DNA from: Microstegium vimineum
Lineage: Eukaryota > Streptophyta > Magnoliopsida > Poales > Poaceae
Reading direction: 5' to 3'
Assembly (NCBI GenBank): GCA_022036555.1
Contig: CM039123.1
Span: forward strand, 12,463,217-12,527,216
Length of the DNA stretch: 64,000 bases
Part shown: one piece after another, positions 22,527-33,456 of the stretch
How positions within the stretch are numbered: position 1 is the stretch's first letter
Layout of the letters: every line of letters starts with the position of its first letter
Made by a program: the position numbers and the translations under genes
The notes under the pieces: model-generated
What the model was told of the DNA's origin: nothing
Databases searched by the model: none
What the model saw: the letters and a program-made list of their open reading frames with translations, nothing else

Positions 22527-24590
22527 CTCTCTCAGCGGGGACATATTCTTTGGTGTACCTAGAATAATTTGGATTGGTCCATTATAGTAGAGATTGTATT
22601 TTTGCAGCATCTGGTTCATCTTGAGCAATCTCTAGGTTCTTCATTTATTATGTCTAAGTATTTTGTTTAATTAATTTTAGTTCTTGCTTTATTTTATTTA
22701 TTGGATGTCCACTCATATTAAGTGCTCTAGTTTTTCATATGAAATTAGAGTAGTACGCGTTAGTGTAGACATGGTGTCTAGACCAGGGTTTACCTGAGTT
22801 TACACCGAATCCTACGGATAGTTGTGGTAACCCCAGAGGTGACAACTTTGTTAGGTCTTTGTAGCCCACCACGTTCGGGTTGGTGTTTTCATAGAGGCTT
22901 TGGCAGTCTTCCCCTGACTACCTTCTTCTCAGTCTTTTTCGAGTCAGAAAGGTATTGTTGCTCTAAAGTAAGTAAAGTATAGTGAGCCTTTGATTAGATA
23001 GAACCACTTAGAAAACTATAAAATCTCTCTCTACCTAATTAATCACTCTTTCCTTGGATATTATTATTTTTTAGTAGACTTCACGTTCCCCATGGAAATT
23101 GATACTCTAAAATACTTTTGGGTGAAAGCTACTTTAGTATGCATGCTCTTGCGGATTTTTCTGTGTGTGTTAATTTATACCAACAAAGAGTAACAAGCAC
23201 CATTGGCTTGCACCAGAATCACTCACTTTGCTATTAATTCGCACACTAGCAAGCACAAGTGAGTTAGAAGCTACAGCTAGCACTCCCAATTATGGACACT
23301 AAGTCCCAAGGGTGCTGACCATCAAGTCTATATATAGAGCTTTTACAAATAGAGCCATTGTACCCCTTCACTAGGAACTCTAGGCACTGACCGAATGTGC
23401 TTAATGTTGCACCAGACGTGCCTAGTTGTCCTCACGATGGCACATGTACTAGCTAGCCATATGAATAGAGCCATTTCTGTGTAACTTCTCCACTCATGCG
23501 TGCTCACTACACTCGCACCTGACGCGTTTAGTCACTCCACTTGACTCGGTATGCCTTAGCGTCTTGTCATTCCCAAAGAGGTTCTAGAGAGTTTTTTTCA
23601 CGACCAGACACGTTCGGTCACCCCTAACCGGACTCCCACAGTGTCTAGTCACCTTTGTGACTTCGCTTGTCAGTTGGTGAACAATGCGACAAGTAGGTTC
23701 GGTCGTTTCCGAGCCAGCATCTGATTGGCCTATTTGATCACCACCTCTGCTAGGGTTAAGCACCAGACTTGTCGAGTCACCTCTACACTTCAGCCTTTCA
23801 CTTAGGGTATGCCACCGAACACGTCCGATCACTGTAGTGACCCTTTCTCTTAACATTTTCATATTAAGTTTCTTCTCCTATGTAAATGTGCCAACATCAC
23901 CAAGTGTATACCAGCATGTGCATGCGTGTTAGCATTTCACAAACATTTTTTAAAGGATTTTAACTTGCTCTCACCATGCCGCTCGATCCTAGCATACCAC
24001 AAAATTAGATCACTCAAGTGACACTAGATGACCGATATTCAAACAAATTTTCCCTTCTTGATAGTACGTCCATCCATACTAAACCCGGTCATAAACTTCT
24101 CTACACACCTATGACCTGTGAAATAAAATATCCTACAATTTATATCTTTGCATTGCGCATTCCATTTTATCTCCTCCAATGTTGATGCAACATAAGCACA
24201 AACCTATCACAAAATGATATGATCCACTTGATATCATCATGTGGCCATATTGGTTCATCGATATGACCTCACTTGATCTTCACCGTTACGTTGGTCCATC
24301 GACACCAAGCATAACCCGCTTGCCCTTCACTCTTTCAACCGGATCATCAAGAAAAGCCTCATTTTGATCTTCTCCACCTTAGTCACATGACTCCATGTTA
24401 TGTCTCATATGCAATAAACTCTTTCATCACTACCGATCACTCCAAGATCGCCACCGACCACATGCCGACCACTCTAGTATCTTGTCACCTCATGCTAACC
24501 TATGAACTATTTTTCTGTGTATTCTCACATAAATACATATTAATTCACCTAGGTTGTCACTCAATTACCAAAACCAAACAAGGACCTTTC
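22527..24590. other. Remaining LTR sequence without genes
   Basis: This stretch is the right part of LTR family A (to 23185) and then the right part of the SIRE-type solo LTR (23186-24591). All ORFs are short and without domains. Confidence 0.5.
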
Positions 24591-24735
24591 AACTTTGCTT
24601 CCTTGGGATCTCCTCAACGGAGACGTAGAGTAAATCTGAACTTCATTAAACAAATTGGGTATCTTTTTTAATCGTTCTTGTGTTCTTATTGTTCAACATT
24701 CACTTTTGGGCAATTTGTCCCAATCCACTTGTTCT

Positions 24736-24852
24736 TGGTCCTATTCGTTTCGCTAAAATTTGGCTTATGCTAAATTGCTGATTTGTTGTGAGAGAAAAAT
24801 ATGATTCGTTCGCTAACAAGTAGGGCTGAAGTAGCGCTGATGAACAGGGCCC
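24736..24852. mobile_element. Small MITE with GGNCCTGTTCG ends
   Basis: The left end GGTCCTATTCGTTTCGCT and right end 'tgatgaacagggccc' are inverted repeats, with the internal phrase 'ttgttgtgagagaaaaatat' between them. This small MITE is common in panicoid grasses. TTG stands on both sides and may be its target duplication. A diverged copy is at 13972. Confidence 0.65.
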
Positions 24853-25115
24853 TTGTGTTTTTGGTTGTATATTTTGGCAAGAGTTAACAACTACATGTTC
24901 AACAACTCTTAATGACAAGTAGAACTGATTAAATAGGTACTCCCTCCATTCCAAATTATAAATCATTCTAAGAATCTTGGAGAGTCAAAACATCTCAAGT
25001 TTGACCAAAATTATACATAATATTATAAAGATTTATGCCATCAAATAGGTATACTATAAAAATATAATTGATAAGAATCTAATGATACTTAACTAAGATC
25101 TTAAATGTTATTGTA

Positions 25116-26292
25116 TCCTATACTCCTATATTGCAAAGACCCACTTAGAGGGTCCCCTCCAATCAGGTTCAAGTATTTCCTAAAAGTGATGTCATCTTAC
25201 ATCAAGTGATGTCATCAGCCCACTAACCCTCATTTATCTCCCCACTAGCTATTTCATTTTGCAATAGAAAAAAGCCATAACACCTAAACCAAGTATCATA
25301 ATTAAAATCCAATTGCACCATGGTGTTCCTCGCAAGAAACTCTTCAAAATAAGACCTCACATGGATATATTTCGATAACTCTCTCGTGCGTCTTCTTTGC
25401 CGAAACCAGTGTTTCTGAGCAAAAATGTGGTAGAACTGCATATCACATGGATTTTCTGAGGTTCTCCAAAACGTCTTAAGGAACCATACACAGAACTACT
25501 AGAACTCTTGGGAGGGGAGATGCTCCTCGGGTATATTATGGGAAGAGGGTTCGGTTGAGTGAAACCTCAGGGTGAAATGCTTCAAAATAACTAAGGTTTA
25601 CAATGACCCTCTAACTAGGCTCCACCGAAAGTCGATCACTCCCCCGGTCGCCGTAGTTGGCCCGTGGCCCGCCATGGCTCTGGAATACCTGAAACCAGTA
25701 TTTCTGAGAAAAAACATGGCAATACTGCATATCACATGGATTTTATGAGGTCCTTCAAAACACCTGAATGATCCATACACAGAACTTTCAGAACTCCTGG
25801 TAGGGGAGATGCTCCTCCGGTATATTAGGAGGAGAGGGTTCGGTTGAGTGAGACCTCGGGTGAAATGCTTCGAAACCACTAAGGTTTACGATGACACTCT
25901 AACGAGGCTACACCGAAGATCGGTCACTCCCCTAGACGTCGTGGTTGGCCCATGGCCTGTCGTGGCTCTGGAATACCCGAAACCAATGTTTCTGAGAAAA
26001 ACGTGGCAATACTACATATCACATGGATTTTCTGAGGTCCTTCAAAATGCCTGAATGATCAATACGCAAAACTATTAGAACTCCTGGTAGGGGAGATGCC
26101 CCTCTGGTATAGTAGGAGGAGAGGGTTCAGTTGAGTGAGACCTCGGGTGAAATGCTTCGAAACCACTAAGGTTTACGATGACACTCTAACGAGGCTACAC
26201 CGAAGATCGGTCACTTCCCCAGCCGCCGTGGTTGGCCCATGGCCTGCCATGGCTCTGGAATACCCACAACAATGCGCGGGGTATCCACCTAG
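25116..26292 (+). mobile_element. Helitron inserted in a Stowaway MITE
   Basis: Within the Stowaway element the sequence from TCCTATACTCC (after an A) to GGGGTATCCACCTAG (before a T) is foreign. TC at the start, CTAG at the end and an A/T insertion site define a Helitron. The GC-rich 'atgcgcgggg' before the end fits the subterminal hairpin. It is 1177 bp and has no Rep/helicase coding region. Most of its body is a threefold tandem repeat. Confidence 0.75.
25403..26268. repeat. Three tandem copies of a 287-bp unit
   Basis: The phrase 'tttctgag' followed by 'atcacatggatttt' starts the unit near 25405, 25691 and 25979, spacings of 286 and 288 bp. Each copy goes on with 'ggggagatgc', 'gagggttc' and 'aaatgcttc'. 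Each ends near 'tggctctggaatacc'. Copies 2 and 3 are more alike than either is to copy 1. Confidence 0.85.
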
Positions 26293-26511
26293 TTATCATA
26301 TAAGTCTAGTCAAAGTTGAGAAGCTTTAACTCTCTAAGATTCTTGTAATGACTTATAATTTGGGAGGGATGGAGTACAATTTTTGTCGATTATGTCTTTC
26401 AAATTACTTAAGCCAGGATTTTTGATCTTGGGAGGTCTTAAAATTCAAAGCATGACTGGAATTTTTAATCTCGTTATCCGCTGCACGCTGCAAGTTTTAT
26501 ATTTTCAGGAA

Positions 26512-26618
26512 TGTTAGGATCTAGATGGCTAGAGGGGATGAATAATCTATAAAAATATTTACAAATTCAATTTCACTAGAGCAAGATGGTTAGTACAAAA
26601 TATGACCCTAATACCAAC
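26512..26618 (-). mobile_element. Fragment of a SIRE-type LTR
   Basis: TGTTAGGATCTAGATGGCTAG then 'aggggatgaataatc' matches the first bases of the solo LTRs at 17221 and 27029. Only about 107 bp is seen before another LTR begins at 26619. Confidence 0.5.
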
Positions 26619-27028
26619 TGTTGATGGTGGATAAGCCCTCAAATTACATGCTCAAAACACCGTCAACATGCTTCAAAATAAAGAAAAGCAACAAAAAAAT
26701 ATACATTATCAATAACTAGTTCCACTTGTACCTTGAGCTATGGTTTTTAGGATATGGAATTTTCTCTATGAGCCCACCAGGCCTTGCCAAGGTGGCATGA
26801 TCCAAGAGAAGCTTCTCGAAGTCAATTCCAACTTTTAGATCAATTTTGTGTTTTTTCTAAATGGCTCAAGATGAAATCACATGGATCAATGACGTGGCAA
26901 CGAAAGATCTAGCAGGAGATAAGCAGTACACCCACTCCATGACATGTGGGCCACCTTCTAGAAGGATAGGGGAGGCCCCACCATGCATAGGGGGGTCGGT
27001 CAACCCCCCATGAGGCCTAAGGGGCGTC

Positions 27029-28684
27029 TGAAAGGTTCAGTTGATGGCTAGAGGGGGGATGAATAGCCTAAAATAAAATTCTACAAGCTAGACTCAATAA
27101 TAAGTTAGAAAAAGTAAAGCAAAGCGAATGTTGCGCTATCATAATGGGGACTGCAAGCCATCTAGCCAAAACAATGCTAGCCTAATAGAATCTAAGGGAC
27201 AATCAAAGTCTAGCACTACACAAGATAAACTAGAGAATGAAAGCTACACAAGATAATCAACCATTCAACTAGCAAGAACAATGAAAGGTAAAACTAGAGA
27301 GGGATTGAGAGAGTTATACCGACTTGATGCGAAGTGATACGATGAGAAATTATCCAAAGGAGATCCAATCACAATCACAATCACAATCAAGATACAAGAT
27401 GAATATTCGGTAAAGGAAGAATTGGCACAAGATTTTTTACCAAGGTTCACTTGCTTGCCGGCAAGCTAATCCTCGTTGTAGCGATGCACCCACATGGAGG
27501 TTCACGCGCTAATAGGCATCACACACCTAACTCACTTTCGGTTGTCGCAAAACCAACACAAGATGGGGATCCACAAGCTACGAGCAATCTACTAGAGTAG
27601 CCTTTCATGATCTCCTATGATCTAGGCTCAAGACCTCTCACAATCCACTTGGTGGTGGCCAAGAACAATCACCAATACTTATCGACGCACCTCCACTGCT
27701 CCAAACCATCTAGGTGATAGCAATTACCAAGAGTAACAAGAAATCTATAGCGAAAATGACTGCCAAGCGCCACTAGATGCAAACTCTCAAGTAAATGCAC
27801 TTGGATCACTTGGATCACTCAATCTCTCTTTGATCTTCACTAATCAAGCATAAGGATGAGTGTAAGGAGTGTGATTAGCTCTAGAGGATGTCAAGTGTAT
27901 GAAATGTGCAAGAGAGACACCCCTAAGCCGGCTAACACATATATATATATATATATATATATAGCACCCCCTCAAACAATAGAGTCGTTGCCCCTTCATT
28001 GGGCTGAACTCGAGGGCACCAGGTGCACTTCATGTTACACTGGACGCACCGGAGAGTATCCAGAGAGCTCTTGACACACCGGACGTGCCCAGTGACCCAT
28101 CACTAGACTCACCGAGCGTCTGGTGCACGCCAGCATGCAGACAGAGACTAGGGTAAACCACCAAACGTGTTCGGTGCCTCCGGGGATAGCATCCAGTGCT
28201 CCTTTGAGAGCACTATCTCTTCTCTATCTTCTCCACCCTTGCTCCAAGGTGCTAAACACGAAGTGTACTTCCTTAGTGTATGTGTTTAGCATATTTTTCA
28301 AAGCATTTTGCATGTGTTAGCTCACTAGGTCCTAAATGCATATGCATGAGTATCATCACCTAGTGGCACTTGACATTCGCAATCACATGCACATTTCTCC
28401 TCTTAATAGTACGATTGCATATCCTAAATGTGATCACACTCACTAAGTGTCTTGATCACCAAAAGGAAAACCTATCAAGTATACCTTTGCCTTGATCTCC
28501 TCGGTTTCTTCTGTTTCACCTTTCTCCAAGCATGAGCACTTCTTGATCTCCATGATCTTGTGGCTTTTTACTCTTCTTACCACTTGCTTGCTCCATTGCT
28601 TGGTGTACCAACCTAACTCATCACTTAGAGTAAAGGTTAGTAACTAGGTTTCATATAATACTAAAACCAATCATAGGGCCTTCA
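27029..28684 (-). mobile_element. SIRE-type solo LTR with perfect target duplication
   Basis: The sequence from TGAAAGGTTCAGTTGATGGC to 'catagggccttca' is flanked on both sides by GCGTC (27024-27028 and 28685-28689). TG...CA ends, 1656 bp length, a perfect 5-bp duplication and no internal region make it a solo LTR. Family assignment rests on the shared start with the LTRs at 17221 and 50220. It contains a (TA)12 run at 27939-27962. Confidence 0.85.
27939..27962. repeat. AT dinucleotide microsatellite
   Basis: Twelve uninterrupted AT units lie within the solo LTR. Confidence 0.95.
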
Positions 28685-29300
28685 GCGTCCACCCCCTTGC
28701 ATGGCCCCATGCAAGCATAAAAAACATGCACTCTATCTCCACCATCTAATATATGACAGTTTGATCCAAGGGAGGAGGATGGAGATCACTTGGATCGATG
28801 ATGTGGTGCTGGAGTAGCCCCTACTCCACCTCCACCTATAAATACCCCCCTAGGCCATCACTCTCAAGTCATGACATAATAGATTAAACCACTCTTTAGT
28901 AGCTTAGCAAAGCTCTGTTGTAGTGCTATGCTAGGAGGGAGAGAGTGAGGGGAGTCTTCTGGAGGAAGTCCCGGACGTGTCGGGAGTCTCCTCAAAGCTC
29001 TACCTCAACGGATGCAACCTTCTTGTAAGTAGTACATCCGAGTACTTTTATAGTATTTGATATACTGGTTCTGGTATAGTAGCTATATACTTGTTTTACC
29101 TGTACACCACTTTACTTTAGTGGAGTGCTCTAATTAGTCATGATGATTAGAGTAGTAAGTGTAGTATAGACGTGGTGTCTAGGCTATAACTTACCTGTGT
29201 AGACCCCTTACGCATGGATTATTTGTGGATAACAGCAGGTGGTGATAACCCTACTGCGAACACATGGTTGAAATGTGTCCATGATGTTCAGTTTTGTGAT

Positions 29301-30012
29301 GGGTGATTGATCAACACTTGGGTGTTTCAGTTTGAGCGGTTATCACTAATTTTTGCGAAAGTAAATGTGTGCTCGTCTATCGGCTTATGGTGTGCAGGTG
29401 CTAGGCCCAGATACAGTGGTCAATGGTGTGGAGAAGGTCGAGTAGAGGCTTGCCGTGCCTATGGACTGAGAGCAGTGAAGGGCAGAAGCGGGGCTCGGAC
29501 CGAGGGACCATGGGCACCGGCAGACTAGCTGTGGTGGCTAGTGCTTGACACTGGCGAGTGCGACAAGACATGGAGGTAGACCGAGTCGACCAAGTCAAGA
29601 CGGTGGACGAGCGGAGGCTCACGGGACTCGGAGTCCGACCGGGCGAGGACAAGGTGGCTCGAGTTGAGTGGTTTGGTGGTTTGGGCCGCAAAGCCACCGG
29701 TGGACGGTTTTCGAGTTTGGGCCTCAAAACTCGGGGTTCGGTAGTTGAGCCCAAAGCTACCGGTGGCGGGTTTCGCAGGTTTGGGCCTCAAAACCCGGGC
29801 AGAGCTTCCGAGGAAGCGGGGATGGCACGTGGCGGAATCCTAGAGGTTGCGTCGAGGCGACAGCAACTCCTGGCCGGAAGCAGGGCCGTCCATTCAAAAT
29901 GCGGGAGATATTTTCCGGAGCTTGGACTGCAATGCTTAGGCTAGGTAGTTCACTCATGTATCTAGGGGGTCTTTGGGAAATAGCCAAAGCCCGATAAGTA
30001 GGGGGTGAAGGG
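29301..30012. mobile_element. Left part of an unassigned LTR-element host sequence
   Basis: This segment and 43214-43892 are the two flanks of the complete Gypsy element, joined at the duplicated GTATC. Read together they look like untranslated LTR-retrotransposon sequence. 'tttgggcctcaaaac' is repeated near 29716 and 29782. ORFs here have no recognisable domain. Confidence 0.4.
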
Positions 30013-30017
30013 GTATC
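30013..30017. repeat. Target-site duplication of the complete Gypsy element
   Basis: GTATC here equals GTATC at 43209-43213, directly outside the two LTRs. Confidence 0.95.
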
Positions 30018-31168
30018 TGTTGACATCGTTTTTTGACACGTGTCAAATGGGCCAAAGCTTGACTGGTCAGTGGCCGTTCTCCATCGGCATCGGGAGAATT
30101 TTTGAGCCGATGCTACCGATGGGAGAGTGCTGCGGGAAGACCAAGTGCGTTGCCGATGGAAGCTGATGAGCTTTGCCGACAAATTGATTGGTGAAGTCTT
30201 ACTGAAACTGATTGCCGATGAAAAGTCATTGCCGATGTCTTGCCGATTATCGATGGAGGATGGTTACTGATTGCTGATAAGGGCTCGTTGCCGATTGCCG
30301 ATGGAAGATGATTGCCGATTGCCGATAAGGGCTCATTGCTGATTGCCGATAGAGGGGGGTTGCCGATTGCCGGTGAAGAAATGCTGCCGATTGCCGATCG
30401 GGAAAACGTTGCCGATGCCGATGGGCGTGAGTTAGCACTTAGCGGCAGCAAAGGATTACAAGTGGCCAAAGAAGGAAGGTGCGGATTGAAGGGGTTTGCC
30501 GATGGAAAGTTTCCATCGAAAAGAAGTATAAGGAAACTGGTGTTTTGTACCAGTATTATTATTATAGTAGTTTGAGTCCGACTCTTGCATGGGTCGTTTA
30601 TTTTCCTTTAAAATAGGTGTGTTTGTTTAGGAAATAAATATTGTTATCCGACTCCTGCGCGAGTCAGTTTCCTTTAAAATAGGAGTTTGTTTTAGGAAGG
30701 ATATGTGTCGTGTCTTTGTACAACTCTCCATGCGGGAGTATAAATATGTGCCCGAGGGCTATGGAAAATATATACAATCCAATTCAAAAACAAACCAATT
30801 TTATCTTATTCTACCTTTTATCGCAATTTATCCTTTTTATGCATTAGTTATAGCTATCAACGAGTTCTTCAAGCTTTCGACGGGCTGCATCATCCTGATC
30901 TCCGTCAAATCCTTGCTAGTTCCGCGTGGGAGTACCTCTGAGCTTTGGCAATCCGGGCGCATCGCTGTTTGCCTCGTTCAGCTCTGCTCTAGTTATCCTT
31001 GATCAATCTGAGCCTTGACGTCCGGGCGCATCGCTGTCGTCTCGCTCAGTTTGTTCTAGTTATCATCCTTGTCGATTGATTGGTCAAATCTACTAGCACG
31101 CCTCCGGAATACCGAGCTTTGGGTAATAGCCCGAGGTGTTCATAGATCTGACGCTTTTTGTGTCAACA
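30018..31168 (+). repeat. 5' LTR of Gypsy element 1
   Basis: It runs from TGTTGACA to TGTCAACA, perfect 8-base inverted ends. A TATA box TATAAATA is at 30739-30746. The first 500 bases hold about 18 copies of TGCCGAT or its variants, several in tandem such as 'ttgccgattgccgat'. Confidence 0.95.
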
Positions 31169-31175
31169 CCTCTTT

Positions 31176-31193
31176 TGGCACGCTCGGTGGGAC
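31176..31193 (+). other. Primer-binding site of Gypsy element 1
   Basis: TGGCACGCTCGGTGGGAC lies seven bases inside the 5' LTR. It begins with TGG, the complement of a tRNA CCA end. I cannot name the tRNA from memory with confidence. Confidence 0.6.
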
Positions 31194-31220
31194 CCGATTA
31201 TACAGATCTACACATTCGGC

Positions 31221-33343
31221 ATGGGTGATCACGCGGATGTCAACCAGAGGAATGTCATTGAAGTGTCTGAGGCCGATCTGAAAGATGATCAGAAGCATGC
31301 CATGGAGCGGGCTATGGAGGAATACATGCAGCTGTATCTCAAATCCTTCAGCCTCAGCAGGAGTGGCGAAGCAATTCAGAAGCAAGATCCGCCGTTGCCA
31401 CGGCAGGTCACGTACGACGCCAACCCTGGTAAGCTACAAGAGATGGTTAATGCCGCTGTAAGTCAAGCTTTGATTAACCACTCCAGCGTGCTGTCCAATA
31501 CTGTCTATAATGCTGTCGCGCAAACATTCAAAGAAGGGCATGCACCGCGATATGTCGGTCCAGCGTATCAACAGTCTGGGTTGGCATCTACAAGCCCATC
31601 GGCGGCCCCAATAGCGTCTTCCACCCCTGTGGAACCGTCTGCCGATGTGGCTACATCACTAAGACCGAACGCTGGCAACACTACCAAGTTCAATGCAGAT
31701 CCAGCCGCGTCGGCAACTTCAGGGCCAGCCCCCGCTAACTGGTGGGGATACGGTATGCCTCCGAATCTATATGCTGGTTCTAATCTGGTGCAGGGAGACG
31801 GTTCAGTCTGGAGGAACTCTACGGCATCGGTAGCGCAGTCACAGCTGATGGCTCATATGATGCACAACTCTGCACCTGCTCCAACCATACAAGTGCCATC
31901 AGATGATCTCCAAGTAATCCCCAAGATACCCCTGATGCCACCATCGGCAAGCTCTGTGCCGATGCAACACATTATAACCACCGGCAGTCAATCTCTGGTG
32001 GCGAATTCTCAAGCTGGAGTGCCGGTCCCCCAGGGTAATCTGGTGATCAATTGCTCTAGAATTCAATAGCCGCATGCTCCGGTCAGCTATCAGCCATCGG
32101 CAAGTCATATGCCGATGCTTTATAATCCTGGATGGGTCAACCAGCCACCAGCTCAGCAGCCTGGCGCGCCGATGTATTATTATGGAGGCCCAGCTTACAC
32201 TCAGAGCGGACCATCGGTACAACAACCGATGAATGTGACGGTTCAGCCGACTCCGCCAAGTATGCCAAACTATCCATCGGTAAGTCAACCGATGCATAGT
32301 GTGCAGATGACTGGTGCTACGCCTGCGACTACTGCACGTCTTCAAGAGGCGCGTCAGCCGACTCCACCAGTCGACAATCAGCCAATGAGTCGGCAAGAGC
32401 AGGATGCGTACTGGGTCGGTAAGATTACCGAAGTCATGAAAGAGCAATTCGGCATCAGACCCAAGGTCAACATCGGACTCCGTACCCTCCTGCATATGAC
32501 TTGATTCCTCTTCCGAATCGGTACAAGGTGCCCGATTTTACCAAGTTCTCCGGCCAAGACGACACATCAACAATGGAGCACATCATCCGCTTCATTATCC
32601 AGTGCGGAGAAGCTGCCAGCAGGGAGGAATTAAGGGTGAGATTGTTCTCTTCATCATTGTCCGGATCGGCATTCACATGGTTCATATCGTTGCCTCCAAA
32701 TTCTATAATTACATGGGCCGATCTGGAGAGGCAATTTCACAAGTACTTCTTTGCTGGCATACATGAGAAGAAGCTTACCGATTTGGTCAAAATGAGGCAA
32801 CGCAACGACGAATCAGTAGAGAGTTTTGTGCAGAGACTGTGGGACGTGAAGAACAAGTGCTACAGTCTGGTGCTTGATGATCGACAACTAGCAGATTTGG
32901 CCTTCCAGGGGTTACTGCCGCACATCAAGGACAAGTACGCGTCCCAAGAGTTTGAGAACCTAAGTCACCTGGTGCAGAGGATTGCCGATCAGGATATCAA
33001 AGCCTTTGAGCCCAGGAAGACGTAGAACAAGAAGGTGACCTTCATCGGGAAAGAAGAAGATTCCGGATCGGATGAAGAGCTGAACGTCGATGCGGCCGAA
33101 TGGGTGAAGGATAAGAAGCCTGTGTCTTGTTCGTTCGGCCAAAAGGAGACTGAGAGGTTCACCTTCGACATCACCAAGGCCGATAGGATGTTTGACTTGT
33201 TGCTGCAAGAGGGGCGAATCAAGTTGGCGCCTAACCAAGTGATTCCATCGGCCGAAGAGCTCAAGAAGATTAGGTACTGCAAGTGGCATAATGCAACCTC
33301 ACACAGTACCAATGACTGTAAAGTATTCAGGCAACAGTTGTAG
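31221..33343 (+). pseudogene. gag of Gypsy element 1, broken
   Basis: The first ATG after the LTR gives MGDHADVNQRNVIEVSEADL. A long Pro/Ser/Ala/Gln-rich region follows, and then the gag (retrotrans_gag) domain at about 32500-33010 with KVPDFTKFSGQDD, WADLERQFHKYF and SVESFVQRLWDVKNKCY. Stops fall at 32067-32069, 33023-33025 and 33341-33343. A frameshift near 32475 separates the N-terminal part from the gag domain, and another near 33460 separates gag from the next ORF. It would form the retrotransposon particle. As it stands no full-length Gag can be made. Confidence 0.85.
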
Positions 33344-33456
33344 TCGGAGATCGAGTCTGGGCGTATTAAGTTCGAAAACGCTAAAGTCCAGAAACCGATG
33401 AAGATAGATCAGCACCCGTTCCCCAACAATATGGTGGAAATCAGCGAAAAACCAAA

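Larger units (their letters stand above)
18110..23185 (+). mobile_element. LTR (family A) inserted in the solo LTR, itself interrupted
   Basis: It starts TGTTGATGGT and ends ATACCAACA, short inverted ends typical of LTRs. A TATA box TATATAAG lies at 18756-18763. The flanks GAAAG (18105-18109) and AAGAG (23186-23190) are only a weak target-duplication match. The right part shares 'agagtagtacg', 'gtgtagacatggtgtctaga' and 'tttacctg' with the second copy at 26619-29300, which supports the LTR identity. The middle (18990-22526) appears to be a Helitron. Confidence 0.6.
17221..24591 (-). mobile_element. SIRE-type solo LTR, interrupted
   Basis: It begins TGAAGGGTTGAGATGG with 'ctagagggggtgaatag' shortly after, and ends 'aaacaaggacctttca'. 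Start and end match, in reverse orientation, the LTR of the Copia element at 43893, whose LTR ends 'ccccccctctaggcc...tcctttca'. The flanking bases are ACTTG (17216-17220) and ACTTT (24592-24596), a four-of-five match for a 5-bp target duplication. About 5.1 kb at 18110-23185 is a later insertion; the LTR resumes at 'aagagtaacaagc'. No internal domain follows, hence solo LTR. Confidence 0.7.
16501..24735 (+). mobile_element. LTR-retrotransposon fragment split by a nested insertion
   Basis: The left piece (about 16501-17220) ends 'gaagtggttgaaagagacttg'. The right piece (24592-24735) continues 'actttgcttccttgggatct' and then 'cctcaacggagacgtag'. Joined, they read like the U5 part of a grass LTR. 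Between them stands the LTR at 17221-24591. A TATA-like 'tctttatagtg' near 16870 fits a plus-strand LTR promoter. Outer ends and coding regions were not found, so it is a fragment. Confidence 0.5.
24940..26374. mobile_element. Stowaway MITE split by a Helitron
   Basis: The left end is TA then CTCCCTCCATTCCAAATTAT. The right end is 'ataatttgggagggatggag' then TA (26375-26376). 'aagaatcttggagagt' near 24969 is mirrored by 'actctctaagattctt' near 26330, proving that both halves belong to one element. Without the insertion at 25116-26292 the element is about 258 bp. Confidence 0.85.
26619..29300 (+). mobile_element. Second copy of LTR family A, interrupted by a solo LTR
   Basis: It starts TGTTGATGGTGGATAAGCCC like the copy at 18110. 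It has a TATA box TATAAATA at 28837-28844. Its right part shares 'agagtagtaagtgtag' and 'gacgtggtgtctaggct' with the first copy. It is split at 27029-28684 by a solo LTR whose GCGTC flanks lie in this sequence. The right limit is approximate because I cannot place its terminal CA. Confidence 0.55.

Noticed and set aside
25848..26329. Two ORFs with the same N-terminal residues
   Set aside because: They arise from neighbouring copies of the 287-bp repeat in the Helitron and are not genes.
29558..29944. 128-codon plus-strand ORF left of Gypsy element 1
   Set aside because: It covers an internal repeat of 'tttgggcctcaaaac', has no domain and has an open frame on the other strand as well.
30247..30575. 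Repetitive ORFs on both strands within the LTR, also at 42286-42614
   Set aside because: They are translations of the TGCCGAT repeats in the two LTRs of Gypsy element 1.
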